In this document: piece by piece, positions 41,077-50,732 of the stretch
Numbering within the stretch: position 1 is the first letter of the stretch
Layout of the letters: the number at the start of each line of letters is the position of its first letter
Source of the DNA: Shewanella aquimarina
GTDB taxonomy: Bacteria > Pseudomonadota > Gammaproteobacteria > Enterobacterales > Shewanellaceae
Direction of reading: 5' to 3'
Assembly: GCF_023349185.1 (NCBI RefSeq)
Contig: NZ_JAKIKY010000008.1
Span: 62,001 to 126,000 of the forward strand
Length of the DNA: 64,000 bases
Notes under the pieces: generated by a model
Databases searched by the model: none
What the model saw: only the letters and a program-made list of their open reading frames with translations
Told to the model about the DNA's origin: nothing
Translations under genes and position numbers: made by a program

Positions 41077-42243
41077 ATGAAGCAGCTAATTAAACGCGAG
41101 TTAATCGCCTTGTGGAATGACCCTTGGCAACTCGCCTTAGTGAGCTATATCCCCTTGGTGGGGATATTCGGTTTATGGTGGCTATTTAGTGCCGGTCTGC
41201 CACGTGAGTTGCCCGTGGCGATCGTCGATCAGGATCAGAGTCAGATCAGCCGTATGCTGGTGAGACGGCTACAGGCTAACTCTGTGATCACCCCAATTCA
41301 TTATCAAGACATCAATAGTGCCAAGGCCTCGATGGAGAGCGCCGAAACCTATGCCATGGTGGTGTTGCCGTTTCAGCTCAATCGCGATCTACTCACGGGT
41401 CATCAGCCAACCATAGATATACGTTACAACAGCCAATACCTCTTGGTTGGTAAGCTGTTATCGAGCCAGATCCAGCTCAGCCTGGCCGATGGGCTCAAGA
41501 GCAAGGCGCTCTTGAAGCAATTGGCCGCGGGTGTGCCTATGGCGCAGGCCGAAGTGAACCTTAACTTAGTGAAGACCCAGGTAAGCGCGCTCTATAATGC
41601 CAACAGCAACTATGTGGTGTTCTTGCTGCCACCGATACTGCTCGCCCTGGGGCAACTGCTCGCCATGTTAGTGTTTGCCAACTCCCTTAACCGGGAGCTA
41701 AGACAGGAGACCATGACCGAGTGGTTTAGCCTGGGCACGCGGCGTGTGTTATGGGCCAAGATGCTGGTTTATACGCCCTTGATCGTGCTGCAGGGGCGCC
41801 TGATCCTGACCCTGCTATATCAATACCTGGGATTACCGCTGGCGGGGGTATTCGGTCAGCTATTGTTGGCGCAGATAGTGATGTTGTTGGCGGTGTGGCT
41901 GCTGGTACTCACCATCTTCTTCCTGTTGCAAGACGCCGCCAGGGTGATCAGTTTCTGCACCGCACTGTTTGCTCCGGCATTTCCCTTTATGGGGATCACC
42001 TTTCCAACCCAGGAGATGCCGCAGTTGGCTCAGTGGTGGCGAAAGCTGATGCCATCGAGCCACTACATAGATACCCATGTTGGTGTGGTGAGTTATGGCC
42101 AGGATTTTGCTGTCTTTGTCCAGCAGGTGACTAGCTATTGGGGCTTCTTGTTGTTGGTGCCTGTGATTGTGGTCTTGGCTCGTCGGGTCAGGCGGGAATG
42201 GTCTGCCGAAGCCAGCACTCAGCCTATGAATGAGGCGCCTTAA
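41077..42243 (+). CDS. ABC-2 type transport permease (first of two)
   Basis: A 388-residue permease with the ABC2_membrane_3 layout: one N-terminal helix (about 22-40), a large extracytoplasmic domain (LPVAIVDQDQSQISRMLVRRL), then five C-terminal helices (about 180-360). A TTG at 41068 would add three residues; the ATG at 41077 is chosen although neither has a clear SD. It resembles the YbhS/YbhR/YhhJ group. No nucleotide-binding gene accompanies it. Confidence 0.87.
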   Translation: MKQLIKRELIALWNDPWQLALVSYIPLVGIFGLWWLFSAGLPRELPVAIVDQDQSQISRMLVRRLQANSVITPIHYQDINSAKASMESAETYAMVVLPFQLNRDLLTGHQPTIDIRYNSQYLLVGKLLSSQIQLSLADGLKSKALLKQLAAGVPMAQAEVNLNLVKTQVSALYNANSNYVVFLLPPILLALGQLLAMLVFANSLNRELRQETMTEWFSLGTRRVLWAKMLVYTPLIVLQGRLILTLLYQYLGLPLAGVFGQLLLAQIVMLLAVWLLVLTIFFLLQDAARVISFCTALFAPAFPFMGITFPTQEMPQLAQWWRKLMPSSHYIDTHVGVVSYGQDFAVFVQQVTSYWGFLLLVPVIVVLARRVRREWSAEASTQPMNEAP

Positions 42244-42244
42244 T

Positions 42245-43378
42245 ATGGATTTCTGGTCTTTGATGTGGGCAGACTTTAAGTCGATCGTGACAGACAAGGC
42301 GATCGCTATCACCTTGTTTGGCGGCGTGCTCTTCTATTCTGTACTCTATCCACTGCCTTATCTGCATGAAGTGCCGACCAAGCAACAGATAGTCGTCGTC
42401 GACGGGGATCACTCGAGCCTGAGCCGTCAGTTGATTCGCCATGCCGATGCCAGCCCCAAGCTCGAGGTCGTCGCTGAGCTGAATAATATTAACCAGGCGG
42501 AGGACTGGATCGCCTCGGGTAGAGCCCACGGCTATATGGTGATTCCTGAAGGATTCAGGCGGGATCTGATTCGTCAGAAAGGGGTGACCTTAGCCTACGG
42601 CGGCGATGCCAACTACTTCTTGATCTACTCTGCCGTGCTCGAAGGGCTAGTATCCGCCGGGATAGATGCGGGCAAATATGTACAATTTAATGGTCTGCTG
42701 GCCAGGGGGAGTTCGGCCAAACAGGTGAAGCATGACCTGGAGCCGATTAAGCTCAACAGTGTACCCGCCTTTAACCCTAGCCTGGGCTACACCCCTTATG
42801 TGGTGCCTGGCGTGCTGTTATTGGTGCTGCACCAGACCCTGCTTATTGGCGCGGGCATACTCGGTGCGGGGCAATGGGGAAGAGAGGGCTACTGGCAGCA
42901 GGTGCCTGCCATGAAGCTTATTTTTGCCCGGGTGAGTGTGTTCGCCCTTATCTACAGCCTGTTTACCAGCTTCTATGTGGGCTTCTGTAACTACTGGTAT
43001 GGGGTCAGCGTACAGGGAGTGTTATCCCAGGTGGTCCTGTTCCTAGTGCCCTTCGTTATCTGTACGGCAATTGCCGGTGTCGCCTTTAGCTGTATGTTTA
43101 CCCGGCGTGATCTGCCGACCCAGGTGCTGCTGCTTATCTCTATGCCGATCCTGTTTGTCTCAGGGTTTATCTGGCCGTTTGAGTTGATCCCGTCGCCGCT
43201 TATCTGGATCGCCCAGGTGATCCCTGCCATACCTAGCATACAGGGCATGTTGCAGTTAAATCAGATGGGGGCCAGCTGGAGTAGTGTTGCCGGCTTCTGG
43301 TGGCAGCTATGGGGCTTGGCCCTGGTTTATCTTCTGCTAGCCTATCTGGGCGTCAGGTACCGTTTAAATAGCAAATAG
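42245..43378 (+). CDS. ABC-2 type transport permease (second of two)
   Basis: A 377-residue permease with the same layout as its neighbour (N-terminal helix, extracytoplasmic domain QIVVVDGDHSSLSRQLIRHA, then about five helices from residue 180), probably its heterodimer partner. The ATG at 42245 is one base after the previous stop; an in-frame extension to 42230 is rejected. A terminator overlaps the stop codon, ending the operon. Confidence 0.87.
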   Translation: MDFWSLMWADFKSIVTDKAIAITLFGGVLFYSVLYPLPYLHEVPTKQQIVVVDGDHSSLSRQLIRHADASPKLEVVAELNNINQAEDWIASGRAHGYMVIPEGFRRDLIRQKGVTLAYGGDANYFLIYSAVLEGLVSAGIDAGKYVQFNGLLARGSSAKQVKHDLEPIKLNSVPAFNPSLGYTPYVVPGVLLLVLHQTLLIGAGILGAGQWGREGYWQQVPAMKLIFARVSVFALIYSLFTSFYVGFCNYWYGVSVQGVLSQVVLFLVPFVICTAIAGVAFSCMFTRRDLPTQVLLLISMPILFVSGFIWPFELIPSPLIWIAQVIPAIPSIQGMLQLNQMGASWSSVAGFWWQLWGLALVYLLLAYLGVRYRLNSK

Positions 43379-43401
43379 CCCGCGCTGATGGCGGGCTATT
43401 T
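43373..43401 (+). terminator. Terminator of the export operon
   Basis: AAATAGCCCGC (43373-43383) pairs with GCGGGCTATTT (43391-43401), 7-base loop. The stem includes the stop codon of the second permease. It could also serve the minus-strand yjgA gene. Confidence 0.85.
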
Positions 43402-43466
43402 ATTCGAAAGGCTATTCGCTCGAAGGGCAATCTTCTCGAGGGATTATCTTTTCTAGGGATTAGTGC

Positions 43467-44009
43467 CTATTCGCCGGTCTCGGCGCGCAGATACTTGACC
43501 AATTCGGCGGCAGACTTAGAGGCCTCGTCGGGCTTCTTGGTCAGCTCCTTGTTGGCCTGTCTCACCAGTTGACGCAGCTTCTGACGCTCTAGGCCCGGAT
43601 GCTGTTCGAGCAGGGCCTGAATCGCCTCATCACCGCCACTTAGCAGCTGATCTTTCTGCTTCTCGGCGACGTTCTGCTTAGAGCTTTCGTTACGATTCTG
43701 GTTGAGCACGTTCTTCAGGTTTGCCTGCAGCTCGTCGATATCTACGTTGCGCATCAGCTTGCCGACATAGTGCAGCTGACGGCGATGAGCCTCGCTATTG
43801 ATGCGGATCGTCTTGGCTTTCAAGATGTTATCGTGCAGCAGCTCGTCCAGCTCCAGCTTCTTCAGCTGGCTCTTGCTGAGGGAGACCAGTTTCTTACCTA
43901 GCTCTTGGTAAATGGCAATCTCGCGCTTTATATCGGCTCTGCTGACGTAATCGTCGTCATGATCGAAGGGCTGTTTAAAGTGTTCTGAGTCACCAACAAT
44001 ATTATTCAT
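43467..44009 (-). CDS. yjgA: YjgA-family ribosome-associated protein (DUF615, DarP)
   Basis: A 180-residue highly charged, helical DUF615 protein (SKSQLKKLELDELLHDNILKA in two parts, RRQLHYVGKLMR). E. coli YjgA/DarP binds late 50S assembly intermediates. The start is the ATG at the complement of 44007-44009 (MNNIVGDSEHFKQP); the frame extends to 44054 but that extension lacks similarity. It is divergent from pmbA, a conserved pairing in gammaproteobacteria. Confidence 0.93.
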   Translation of the reverse strand: MNNIVGDSEHFKQPFDHDDDYVSRADIKREIAIYQELGKKLVSLSKSQLKKLELDELLHDNILKAKTIRINSEAHRRQLHYVGKLMRNVDIDELQANLKNVLNQNRNESSKQNVAEKQKDQLLSGGDEAIQALLEQHPGLERQKLRQLVRQANKELTKKPDEASKSAAELVKYLRAETGE

Positions 44010-44154
44010 TAAAACTCTCTGGGGTCTAAGCCATAACTCCCCTAATGATACCATTTCCGGCCAATATCGCCTACGAAACGACTCAGTTATTTAATGTGAA
44101 AGCCTGACGGGTTTGCTATGCTACGGCCACGTTTGATAACAAAAGAGTAGATTT

Positions 44155-45495
44155 GTGCCTTCTCCCAGCATCGAAACCGAATTGAATTCACTGAAAGACG
44201 CCGTGTCTATGGCATTGGAATATGCCGCCAAATTGGGTACCTCGGGGGCCGAAGTGGCCATCAGCAAGCAGCAGGGACTCTCAGTCTCTACGCGTCTGAA
44301 AGAGGTTGAGACCGTTGAGTTTAATAAAGATGGTGCGCTGGGGATCACACTGTTCAGGGATGGCTGCAAGGGGAGCTCATCGACATCAGATCTGAGCCCT
44401 GAGGCGATTCGCCGCGCCGTGAAGGCCGCCGACGATATCGCCCGCTTCACCTCGGAAGACCCCTTCAATGGTCTGGCAGATGCCGAGTTGATGGCGAAGC
44501 AGATAGAAGATCTCGAACTCTACTATCCTCACGAGGCTGCGCCAGCCGAGCTCGAAGCCTTGGCGGCAAGCGCCGAAACGGCGGCGTTAGATAGCGATGT
44601 CCGCATCATCAATTCCGACGGTGCCAGTGCCAATGCGCACACAGGTGCCAAGGTGTATGGCAACAGCCATGGATTCCTTAATGGTTACGTCAGCTCACGC
44701 TACAGCCTGAGCTGCGTGGTGATCGGCGAGCAAGACGGTCATATGCAGCGTGACTACGACTACACGGTCGCCCGCCGCTTCGAAGACCTATGGACGCCCG
44801 AGGCGGTAGGTCAGCAGGCCGCTAAGAAGACTTTGAGCCGTCTGGGGGCACGCAAGATAGCCACCACTAAGCTGCCGATTCTGTTTGCACCAGACGTGGC
44901 CACCGGCCTCATGGGCCACCTGGTGGGCGCCATCAGCGGCAGTAGCCTGTATCGCAAGTCGAGCTTCCTGCTCGATGCCATAGATACCCAGATCTTCCCC
45001 GAGTGGTTTACCATCGCCGAGCAGCCGCACCTCAAGGGGGCACTGGCCAGCGCCTGTTATGACAGCGAAGGTGTGGCGACAATCGATCGCAACATCATCG
45101 ACAGCGGCATTCTCTCTACCTATCTGCTGACCAGCTACTCGGCGCGCAAGCTCGGCCTGACTAACACGGGCCATGCCGGTGGTATCTATAACTGGACGCT
45201 TTCTCATACCGGGCAGAGCTTCGATGAGCTGGTGAAGCAGATGGACACAGGTCTTGTTGTCACCGAGGTGATGGGTCAGGGGGTCAACGGCGTGACCGGC
45301 GATTATTCTCGCGGCGCCGCCGGTTTCTATGTGGAGAAGGGCGAGATCCAATTCCCCGTGGAAGAGATCACCATAGCCGGTAACCTCAAGGATATGTATC
45401 GCAACATGGTGGCCGTGGGTAAGGAGCGGGATCTGCGATCTTCTATCCGCACCGGTGCCATACTGCTCGATGAGATGAAGATTGCCGGTAACTAA
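44155..45495 (+). CDS. pmbA: Metalloprotease-associated protein PmbA (TldE)
   Basis: Partner of TldD in the TldD/TldE protease. The 446-residue product starts at a GTG ([17 protein letters not shown]) and shows the family features [33 protein letters not shown] and [17 protein letters not shown] near 375-390, but lacks the HExxxH zinc motif, as expected for TldE. A strong terminator lies 65 bases after the stop. Confidence 0.97.
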   Translation: MPSPSIETELNSLKDAVSMALEYAAKLGTSGAEVAISKQQGLSVSTRLKEVETVEFNKDGALGITLFRDGCKGSSSTSDLSPEAIRRAVKAADDIARFTSEDPFNGLADAELMAKQIEDLELYYPHEAAPAELEALAASAETAALDSDVRIINSDGASANAHTGAKVYGNSHGFLNGYVSSRYSLSCVVIGEQDGHMQRDYDYTVARRFEDLWTPEAVGQQAAKKTLSRLGARKIATTKLPILFAPDVATGLMGHLVGAISGSSLYRKSSFLLDAIDTQIFPEWFTIAEQPHLKGALASACYDSEGVATIDRNIIDSGILSTYLLTSYSARKLGLTNTGHAGGIYNWTLSHTGQSFDELVKQMDTGLVVTEVMGQGVNGVTGDYSRGAAGFYVEKGEIQFPVEEITIAGNLKDMYRNMVAVGKERDLRSSIRTGAILLDEMKIAGN

Positions 45496-45559
45496 TCCGG
45501 CATATTCATACTGATATTTTTCATGCTGCTATTTTAAATACTGATGTTTAAATGATAGG

Positions 45560-45585
45560 AAGCGAGCCCGATGGCTCGCTTTTTT
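45560..45585 (+). terminator. Terminator of pmbA
   Basis: AAGCGAGCC (45560-45568) pairs with GGCTCGCTT (45573-45581), 4-base loop, followed by T residues. Confidence 0.9.
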
Positions 45586-45634
45586 GTGTCTGCTCGTCGG
45601 CTGGGGGGCGTGTTACAAGCGTGGCAAACAAGAC

Positions 45635-45664
45635 TTGAATATACGGAAAAGCATATATATGCTT
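45635..45664 (+). promoter_or_regulatory. Putative ars promoter and ArsR operator
   Basis: TTGAAT (45635-45640) and TATGCT (45658-45663) form a -35/-10 pair with a 17-base spacer. The perfect 16-base palindrome AAGCATATATATGCTT (45649-45664) overlaps the -10, the place where an ArsR dimer would block RNA polymerase until As(III) binds. Assignment is by position and symmetry. Confidence 0.65.
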
Positions 45665-45692
45665 AGCCATATATTTATGTGTGGGAGTGCCA

Positions 45693-46040
45693 ATGGCCGT
45701 CGCAATCTTTAAAGCCCTTTCCGATGAGACCCGCCTGCTGAGCCTGCTGTTGATCCAGGCCGAGGGCGAGCTGTGCGTGTGTGAGTTGATGGCGGCGCTT
45801 AACGAGAGCCAGCCCAAGGTCTCACGTCACCTGGCGCAGCTGCGTAAGGCAGAGCTTTTAAGTGACCGTCGTCAGGGCCAGTGGGTGTTTTACCGTATCA
45901 ACCCCGAGCTACCCGCCTGGGCTGGTGAGGTGATCCAAAAGACCCTGGCGGGCAACCCTGAACTCTTGCGTCAGGCCCAGGCCCGTCTGGCTAAGATGGG
46001 TCAGCGTCCCGAGCGGGTACAAGTCTGTTGTAAAGGATAA
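45693..46040 (+). CDS. arsR: Arsenite-responsive repressor ArsR
   Basis: A 115-residue winged-helix ArsR/SmtB protein. The classical As(III) site ELCVCELM is at about residues 28-35, at the start of the recognition domain ([17 protein letters not shown]), and extra C-terminal cysteines occur (VQVCCKG). The ATG at 45693 has GGGAG 5 bases upstream; an upstream start at 45681 would include that SD. It leads the arsenic operon and presumably represses it from the palindrome at 45649-45664. Confidence 0.94.
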   Translation: MAVAIFKALSDETRLLSLLLIQAEGELCVCELMAALNESQPKVSRHLAQLRKAELLSDRRQGQWVFYRINPELPAWAGEVIQKTLAGNPELLRQAQARLAKMGQRPERVQVCCKG

Positions 46041-46044
46041 ATCC

Positions 46045-47079
46045 ATGGGACTATTTGAACGTTATCTGAGTGTCTGGGTAGGGCAGGCCATAGTGGCTGG
46101 TGTCGCATTGGGCTATCTGCTGCCGGCGCAATTTGCCCTAATTGCCTCCTTTGAATATGCCAGCGTCAATCTGCTGATCGCCCTGCTTATCTGGGTGATG
46201 ATCTACCCTATGATGGTACAGATCGACTTCTCGGCTGTGAAGGATGTGGGCAAGCGCCCCAAGGGACTGGTGCTGACCCTGGTGGTTAACTGGCTGGTTA
46301 AGCCTTTTACTATGGCGCTGCTGGGCTGGCTATTTTTCAGAGTCCTGTTTGCCTCCTGGGTGGACGCGCAGACCGCCAGCGAATATATCGCCGGCATGAT
46401 CCTGCTGGGCGTGGCGCCCTGTACCGCCATGGTGTTTGTCTGGAGTCAGCTCACCAAGGGCAATCCTAATTACACTCTGGTGCAGGTGTCGGTGAACGAC
46501 ATCATCATGGTGTTCGCCTTCGCCCCCATCTGTGCCTTCCTGCTTGGGGTGAGTGATATTCAGGTGCCCTGGCAGACCCTGCTGATCTCTGTGATGCTCT
46601 ATGTGGTACTGCCGCTTGTCGCCGGCGTGATCACCCGTAATTTATTGAATAAAAAGGGTCATGTTTTGGGCATCGAAGGTTTTGTCGCTCGCCTCAAGCC
46701 CTGGTCTATTCTGGGACTGCTGGCGACCGTGGTGCTGCTGTTTGGCCTGCAGGCCAACACCATATTGGCACAACCGCAGAACATCCTGTTGATCGCCATT
46801 CCCTTGCTTATCCAGACCTATGGCATCTTCTTCATCGCCTATTTCGCCGCTAAGCGGCTCAGGCTGGAACAGGAGGTGGCGGCGCCCGCCTGTATGATCG
46901 CCACCTCTAACTTCTTCGAGCTGGCGGTGGCCGTGGCCATCTCATTGTTTGGCCTGCACTCAGGCGCGGCCCTGGCGACTGTGGTGGGGGTGCTGGTGGA
47001 GGTGCCCGTGATGCTCTCCCTAGTGGCCTTCGTCAATCGGGATAAAACCAATTACCTGCGAGGCCTGGGTAAGGCCTAG
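46045..47079 (+). CDS. Arsenite efflux permease Acr3
   Basis: A 344-residue, ten-helix transporter of the ACR3 (not ArsB) family that exports As(III) using proton motive force. The conserved essential Cys is in [15 protein letters not shown] at about residue 126, and the second family motif with [15 protein letters not shown] lies near 285-300. It starts 4 bases after arsR stops and is followed by the GAPDH gene. Confidence 0.95.
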   Translation: MGLFERYLSVWVGQAIVAGVALGYLLPAQFALIASFEYASVNLLIALLIWVMIYPMMVQIDFSAVKDVGKRPKGLVLTLVVNWLVKPFTMALLGWLFFRVLFASWVDAQTASEYIAGMILLGVAPCTAMVFVWSQLTKGNPNYTLVQVSVNDIIMVFAFAPICAFLLGVSDIQVPWQTLLISVMLYVVLPLVAGVITRNLLNKKGHVLGIEGFVARLKPWSILGLLATVVLLFGLQANTILAQPQNILLIAIPLLIQTYGIFFIAYFAAKRLRLEQEVAAPACMIATSNFFELAVAVAISLFGLHSGAALATVVGVLVEVPVMLSLVAFVNRDKTNYLRGLGKA

Positions 47080-47120
47080 GCGGCAACAGAAACAGCGAAT
47101 CGAGAGAATAGGATAACAAG

Positions 47121-48131
47121 ATGACAATCAAAGTAGGCATCAACGGCTTTGGCCGCATGGGACGTCTGGCGCTACGCGCCGCCTGGGAGTGGGACGATAT
47201 CGAGTTTGTGCAGATCAACGACCCGGCGGGCGATGCCGCCACCCTGGCCCACCTGCTCACCTTCGACTCCATCCATGGCCGCTGGGCGCATGAGGCTGTT
47301 GCCGAAGGCGATCAGATAGTCATAGGTGATAAGCGCATTGCAACTAGCGCTAACCGCGCCATCGGCGACACCGATTGGTCCGGCTGCGACCTGGTGATCG
47401 AGGCCTCTGGGGTGATGAAGTCTAAGGCGTTGCTACAGGCCTATCTGGATCAAGATGTGAAGCGCGTGGTAGTGACAGCACCTGTGAAGGAGGAGGGCGT
47501 ACTCAACATCGTCATGGGAGTTAACCATCAGCTGTATGACAAGGACAAATATCCGATAGTCACCGCGGCCTCCTGCACCACCAACTGTCTCGCCCCCGTG
47601 GTCAAGGTGCTGCACGAGCAGATCGGCATCAAGCATGGCTCCATGACCACCATTCACGATATCACCAATACCCAGACCATCTTAGATGCGCCCCACAAGG
47701 ATCTGCGCCGTGCCCGCGCCTGTGGTCAGTCGCTGATCCCGACCACCACAGGTTCGGCCACCGCCATTACTCATATCTTCCCCGAGTTGAAGGGTAAGTT
47801 AAACGGCCACGCGGTGCGTGTGCCGCTGGCCAACGCCTCTATCACTGACTGTGTGTTTGAGATGCAGCGCCCCGTCACCGAGCAAGAGGTCAACGCCCTG
47901 TTTAAGGCTGCTGCCGAAGGTGAGCTGAAAGATATTTTAGGCTACGAGGAGCGCCCACTGGTGTCGGTGGATTACAAGACAGATCCGCGCTCCAGCATAG
48001 TCGACGCCCTGTCGACCATGGTGATCAACGATACACAGCTCAAGCTCTATGTCTGGTACGATAACGAGTGGGGCTATGCCAACCGCACGGCCGAGCTGGC
48101 ACGTATGGTCGGCCGGTTGGATAAGGCCTAA
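47121..48131 (+). CDS. Arsenic-operon glyceraldehyde-3-phosphate dehydrogenase
   Basis: A 336-residue GAPDH with NAD-binding start [18 protein letters not shown], catalytic Cys in [11 protein letters not shown] (about residue 152) and [14 protein letters not shown] at the end. In operons with arsJ such enzymes use arsenate in place of phosphate to make 1-arseno-3-phosphoglycerate, which ArsJ exports, giving arsenate resistance. Direct proximity to arsR, acr3 and arsJ (11 bases to arsJ) strongly supports that role over glycolysis. Confidence 0.95.
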   Translation: MTIKVGINGFGRMGRLALRAAWEWDDIEFVQINDPAGDAATLAHLLTFDSIHGRWAHEAVAEGDQIVIGDKRIATSANRAIGDTDWSGCDLVIEASGVMKSKALLQAYLDQDVKRVVVTAPVKEEGVLNIVMGVNHQLYDKDKYPIVTAASCTTNCLAPVVKVLHEQIGIKHGSMTTIHDITNTQTILDAPHKDLRRARACGQSLIPTTTGSATAITHIFPELKGKLNGHAVRVPLANASITDCVFEMQRPVTEQEVNALFKAAAEGELKDILGYEERPLVSVDYKTDPRSSIVDALSTMVINDTQLKLYVWYDNEWGYANRTAELARMVGRLDKA

Positions 48132-48142
48132 GGTACACCGGC

Positions 48143-49372
48143 ATGCTAACTAGCCTGCGCGCCCTACCGAGTGAGATGCGCCAGTATCTGCTGGTGACTG
48201 GCAACTACTGGGCCTTCACCCTGACCGACGGTGCCTTGCGCATGTTGGTGGTGCTGCATTTTCACCAGCTTGGCTATTCGCCGCTGTCGATCGCCATGTT
48301 GTTTCTATTCTATGAGATATTCGGCGTGGTGACTAACCTGGTGGGCGGCTATCTTGGCGCCCGCCTGGGGCTCAATCGCACCATGAATATCGGCCTCGGC
48401 TTGCAGGTTGCGGCACTGGCCATGTTGCTGGTACCAAGCGCATGGCTTACCGTGCCCTGGGTGATGGCCGCCCAGGCGCTATCGGGGATCGCCAAAGATC
48501 TCAATAAGATGAGTGCCAAGAGCAGTGTGAAGATGCTGGTGGCCAAGGGGGAAGAGGGCAGGCTGTATAAGTATATCGCCGTGCTGACAGGCTCTAAGAA
48601 TGCCCTCAAGGGGGCGGGCTTCTTCCTCGGCGGCGCCCTGTTGGCGCTGCTGGGCTTCAAGGGGGCGATCGGTCTGATGGCGGCCCTGCTGGCTATCGTC
48701 TGGCTGGTGAGCATCATCAAGCTCAAGCAAGATCTGGGCAAGGCCAAGAGCAAGCCCAAGTTTACCGAGCTGTTTTCCAAGAGCCGGGCGATCAACATAC
48801 TCTCGGCGGCGCGCATGTGCCTGTTTGCCGCCCGTGACGTCTGGTTTGTGGTGGCTCTGCCTGTCTATCTTGCCAGTCAGTTTGGCTGGGACCACTATCG
48901 GGTGGGGGGCTTTCTGGCACTCTGGGTCATAGGTTATGGCGCGGTGCAGAGCCTGGCGCCCAGAATCACCGGCAAGGCCAGCGGCCAGGTGCCCGATGGC
49001 CGCAGCGCCATGTTATGGGCGGCTGGGTTGACACTGATCCCCGCCGCGATTGCGCTGGTCCTGACTGGACAGCTCGGGCTTGCGTCGGCGATGGCCCAAG
49101 AGGCGGCCTTGCTGATCGGCCTCTTGCTGTTCGGCGCCGTGTTTGCCATCAACTCCTCCTTACACAGCTACCTGATCGTCAGCTATGCCAGTGACGATGG
49201 CGTCTCCTTGGATGTCGGTTTCTACTACATGGCCAATGCCATGGGACGGCTATTGGGCACTATCCTCTCGGGTTGGGTCTATCAGGCCTATGGGCTGGCG
49301 GCTTGCTTATGGATCTCGACGGTATTGCTCGGGCTAACGGCAGTGATTAGTGTGGGGCTGCCGAGGCGTTAA
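48143..49372 (+). CDS. arsJ: ArsJ, organoarsenical (1-arseno-3-phosphoglycerate) exporter
   Basis: A 409-residue major-facilitator protein with about 12 helices and the ArsJ-type start YLLVTGNYWAFTLTDGALRML. The segment GIAKDLNKMSAKSSVKMLV (about 112-130) is typical. It exports the arsenated glycolytic intermediate made by the upstream GAPDH; the product then breaks down outside the cell and releases arsenate. Last gene of the operon; 168 bases without a recognisable T-tailed terminator separate it from the convergent gene at 49541. Confidence 0.94.
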   Translation: MLTSLRALPSEMRQYLLVTGNYWAFTLTDGALRMLVVLHFHQLGYSPLSIAMLFLFYEIFGVVTNLVGGYLGARLGLNRTMNIGLGLQVAALAMLLVPSAWLTVPWVMAAQALSGIAKDLNKMSAKSSVKMLVAKGEEGRLYKYIAVLTGSKNALKGAGFFLGGALLALLGFKGAIGLMAALLAIVWLVSIIKLKQDLGKAKSKPKFTELFSKSRAINILSAARMCLFAARDVWFVVALPVYLASQFGWDHYRVGGFLALWVIGYGAVQSLAPRITGKASGQVPDGRSAMLWAAGLTLIPAAIALVLTGQLGLASAMAQEAALLIGLLLFGAVFAINSSLHSYLIVSYASDDGVSLDVGFYYMANAMGRLLGTILSGWVYQAYGLAACLWISTVLLGLTAVISVGLPRR

Positions 49373-49540
49373 CCTTGGCATGAAGACCGGGCATTATTTT
49401 GCTCTGCCATCGATGTTCGCAGCTGCATCTGCAATCGATCATTTACTCTCTTAGATTTGATGGCATTTGAATCATTGGGGGCTCAATTCCTGAGGTTGCT
49501 GTTTCTCCGCTTAGCCCTCTTCAATTCATAGTATTTCGTC

Positions 49541-50032
49541 TCAGTGAAAGAGTCGCAGGCCGAGGGCCGAGAGGTAGAGGCCGAGCCCGAATATGCCGTG
49601 GGTGAGCAGGCTGTGTAGCCGTGCCTGACCTGGGTTGGGCAGACGAGAGGCGGCGATGCCTGCGCCCATGCCGGGTTGCATCAGCAAGAAGGGGGCGAGC
49701 ACGGTGACTAGGCCCACCGCGAGGGCGGGAGACAGGCTTGGCTCTGTGAGCCACTGTGAGCCGGTAATGAGCAGCAAGAGGGCGGCAAAGCTGACGCCGA
49801 TGAGATAGTGGGCCAACCAACCTATGAGGGTCTCACCCAGGACAGGGGAGGCCTTTGCTATCGCCTGATGACGAAACTGACCCTTGGGCATGTGGCATAG
49901 CCAGCGGCCCACCAGATAGTAGCTAGGCAGGGGCATACCCAACAGGGGATGACGCAGCAGGCCCCAAAGATCCATGATGAGGGTGGCGCCCAGGCCGATG
50001 AGGAGGCAGTCGATAAGGGGAGAGATATTCAT
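49541..50032 (-). CDS. DUF2938 membrane protein
   Basis: A 163-residue, four- or five-helix inner-membrane protein starting MNISPLIDCLLIGLGATLIMD, with SYYLVGRWLCHMPKG and LLMQPGMGAGIAASRLPNP, all features of DUF2938. Function unknown. The ATG at the complement of 50030-50032 has AAGGA just before it; an upstream ATG (50053) would lie only a few bases after the predicted transcription start. It is divergent from a MerR-type regulator and appears to be its target, via the promoter at 50064-50094. Confidence 0.8.
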   Translation of the reverse strand: MNISPLIDCLLIGLGATLIMDLWGLLRHPLLGMPLPSYYLVGRWLCHMPKGQFRHQAIAKASPVLGETLIGWLAHYLIGVSFAALLLLITGSQWLTEPSLSPALAVGLVTVLAPFLLMQPGMGAGIAASRLPNPGQARLHSLLTHGIFGLGLYLSALGLRLFH

Positions 50033-50063
50033 TCCTTTGTTGTGTGAAGCCATTGATATTGTT

Positions 50064-50094
50064 AGCTTACAACTTCAAGTCGACTTGAGGTCAA
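50064..50094 (-). promoter_or_regulatory. MerR/SoxR-type promoter between DUF2938 gene and merR-type gene
   Basis: On the minus strand, -35 TTGACC (50089-50094) and -10 TAAGCT (50064-50069) are separated by exactly 19 bases, the overlong spacer characteristic of MerR-activated promoters. The spacer and -35 contain the near-palindrome CCTCAAGTCGACTTGAAG (50073-50090), which resembles the E. coli SoxR site at soxS. It points toward the DUF2938 gene. Confidence 0.7.
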
Positions 50095-50103
50095 GGGAAG
50101 GAT

Positions 50104-50526
50104 ATGGATATTTCACTGGTCGCCAAGCGCTCGGGCGTGCCGGCGTCGACCCTGCGTTATTACGAAGAGCGGGGGTTGATCTGCTCGCTGGGGCGTCATG
50201 GCATTCGCCGCCAATTTGGCGCCGAGGTGCTAGAGCGTCTGGCGTTGATTGCCCTTGGCCGCTCGGCGGGATTGTCCCTCGATGAGATTGGCAGCATGCT
50301 CGCAACAGGCGGTGATCCCCTCATAGACAGAGAGCTGCTGCTACGCCGGGCCGACGAGCTGGAGCGCACCATCTTGAGGATGCAGGCGATGCGTGACGGT
50401 TTGAGACACGCCGCCAACTGCACCGCGCCCAGTCACATGGAATGCCCCAAGTTTCGCCGTCTGATGAAGGCCGCCGCAGCCGGTGCATTTGACTCGCAGT
50501 ATAAGTCGTCTCTACCAAGGCGCTAG
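50104..50526 (+). CDS. MerR-family transcriptional regulator
   Basis: A 140-residue MerR protein: DNA-binding domain DISLVAKRSGVPASTLRYYEERGL, then a dimerisation helix (LLLRRADELERTILRMQ) and a C-terminal tail with cysteines NCTAPSHMEC (about residues 116-125). The cysteine spacing is unlike SoxR (which has a four-Cys cluster), CueR or MerR, so the effector is unknown; a thiol or metal sensor is possible. AGGG/AAGGA precedes the ATG. It probably controls the divergent DUF2938 gene and itself. Confidence 0.9.
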   Translation: MDISLVAKRSGVPASTLRYYEERGLICSLGRHGIRRQFGAEVLERLALIALGRSAGLSLDEIGSMLATGGDPLIDRELLLRRADELERTILRMQAMRDGLRHAANCTAPSHMECPKFRRLMKAAAAGAFDSQYKSSLPRR

Positions 50527-50732
50527 CGGCTCGCTTGCGTCAAATTCCTCATGAAAACGCCTTGAGTCATATTCTTAGGCAGTAGGCTTGCCGCTTCGGC
50601 TAACATCTCTCTTTGTTTCAATTTGTTAACAATCGCTGCTTTCATTTTGAGCGCTTTTCGTTGTACTCTGGGATGCAATCAACAAAGCGTGGCGTAGATC
50701 ACCAAAATAACGATAAAAACGAAGAGGTTTGA

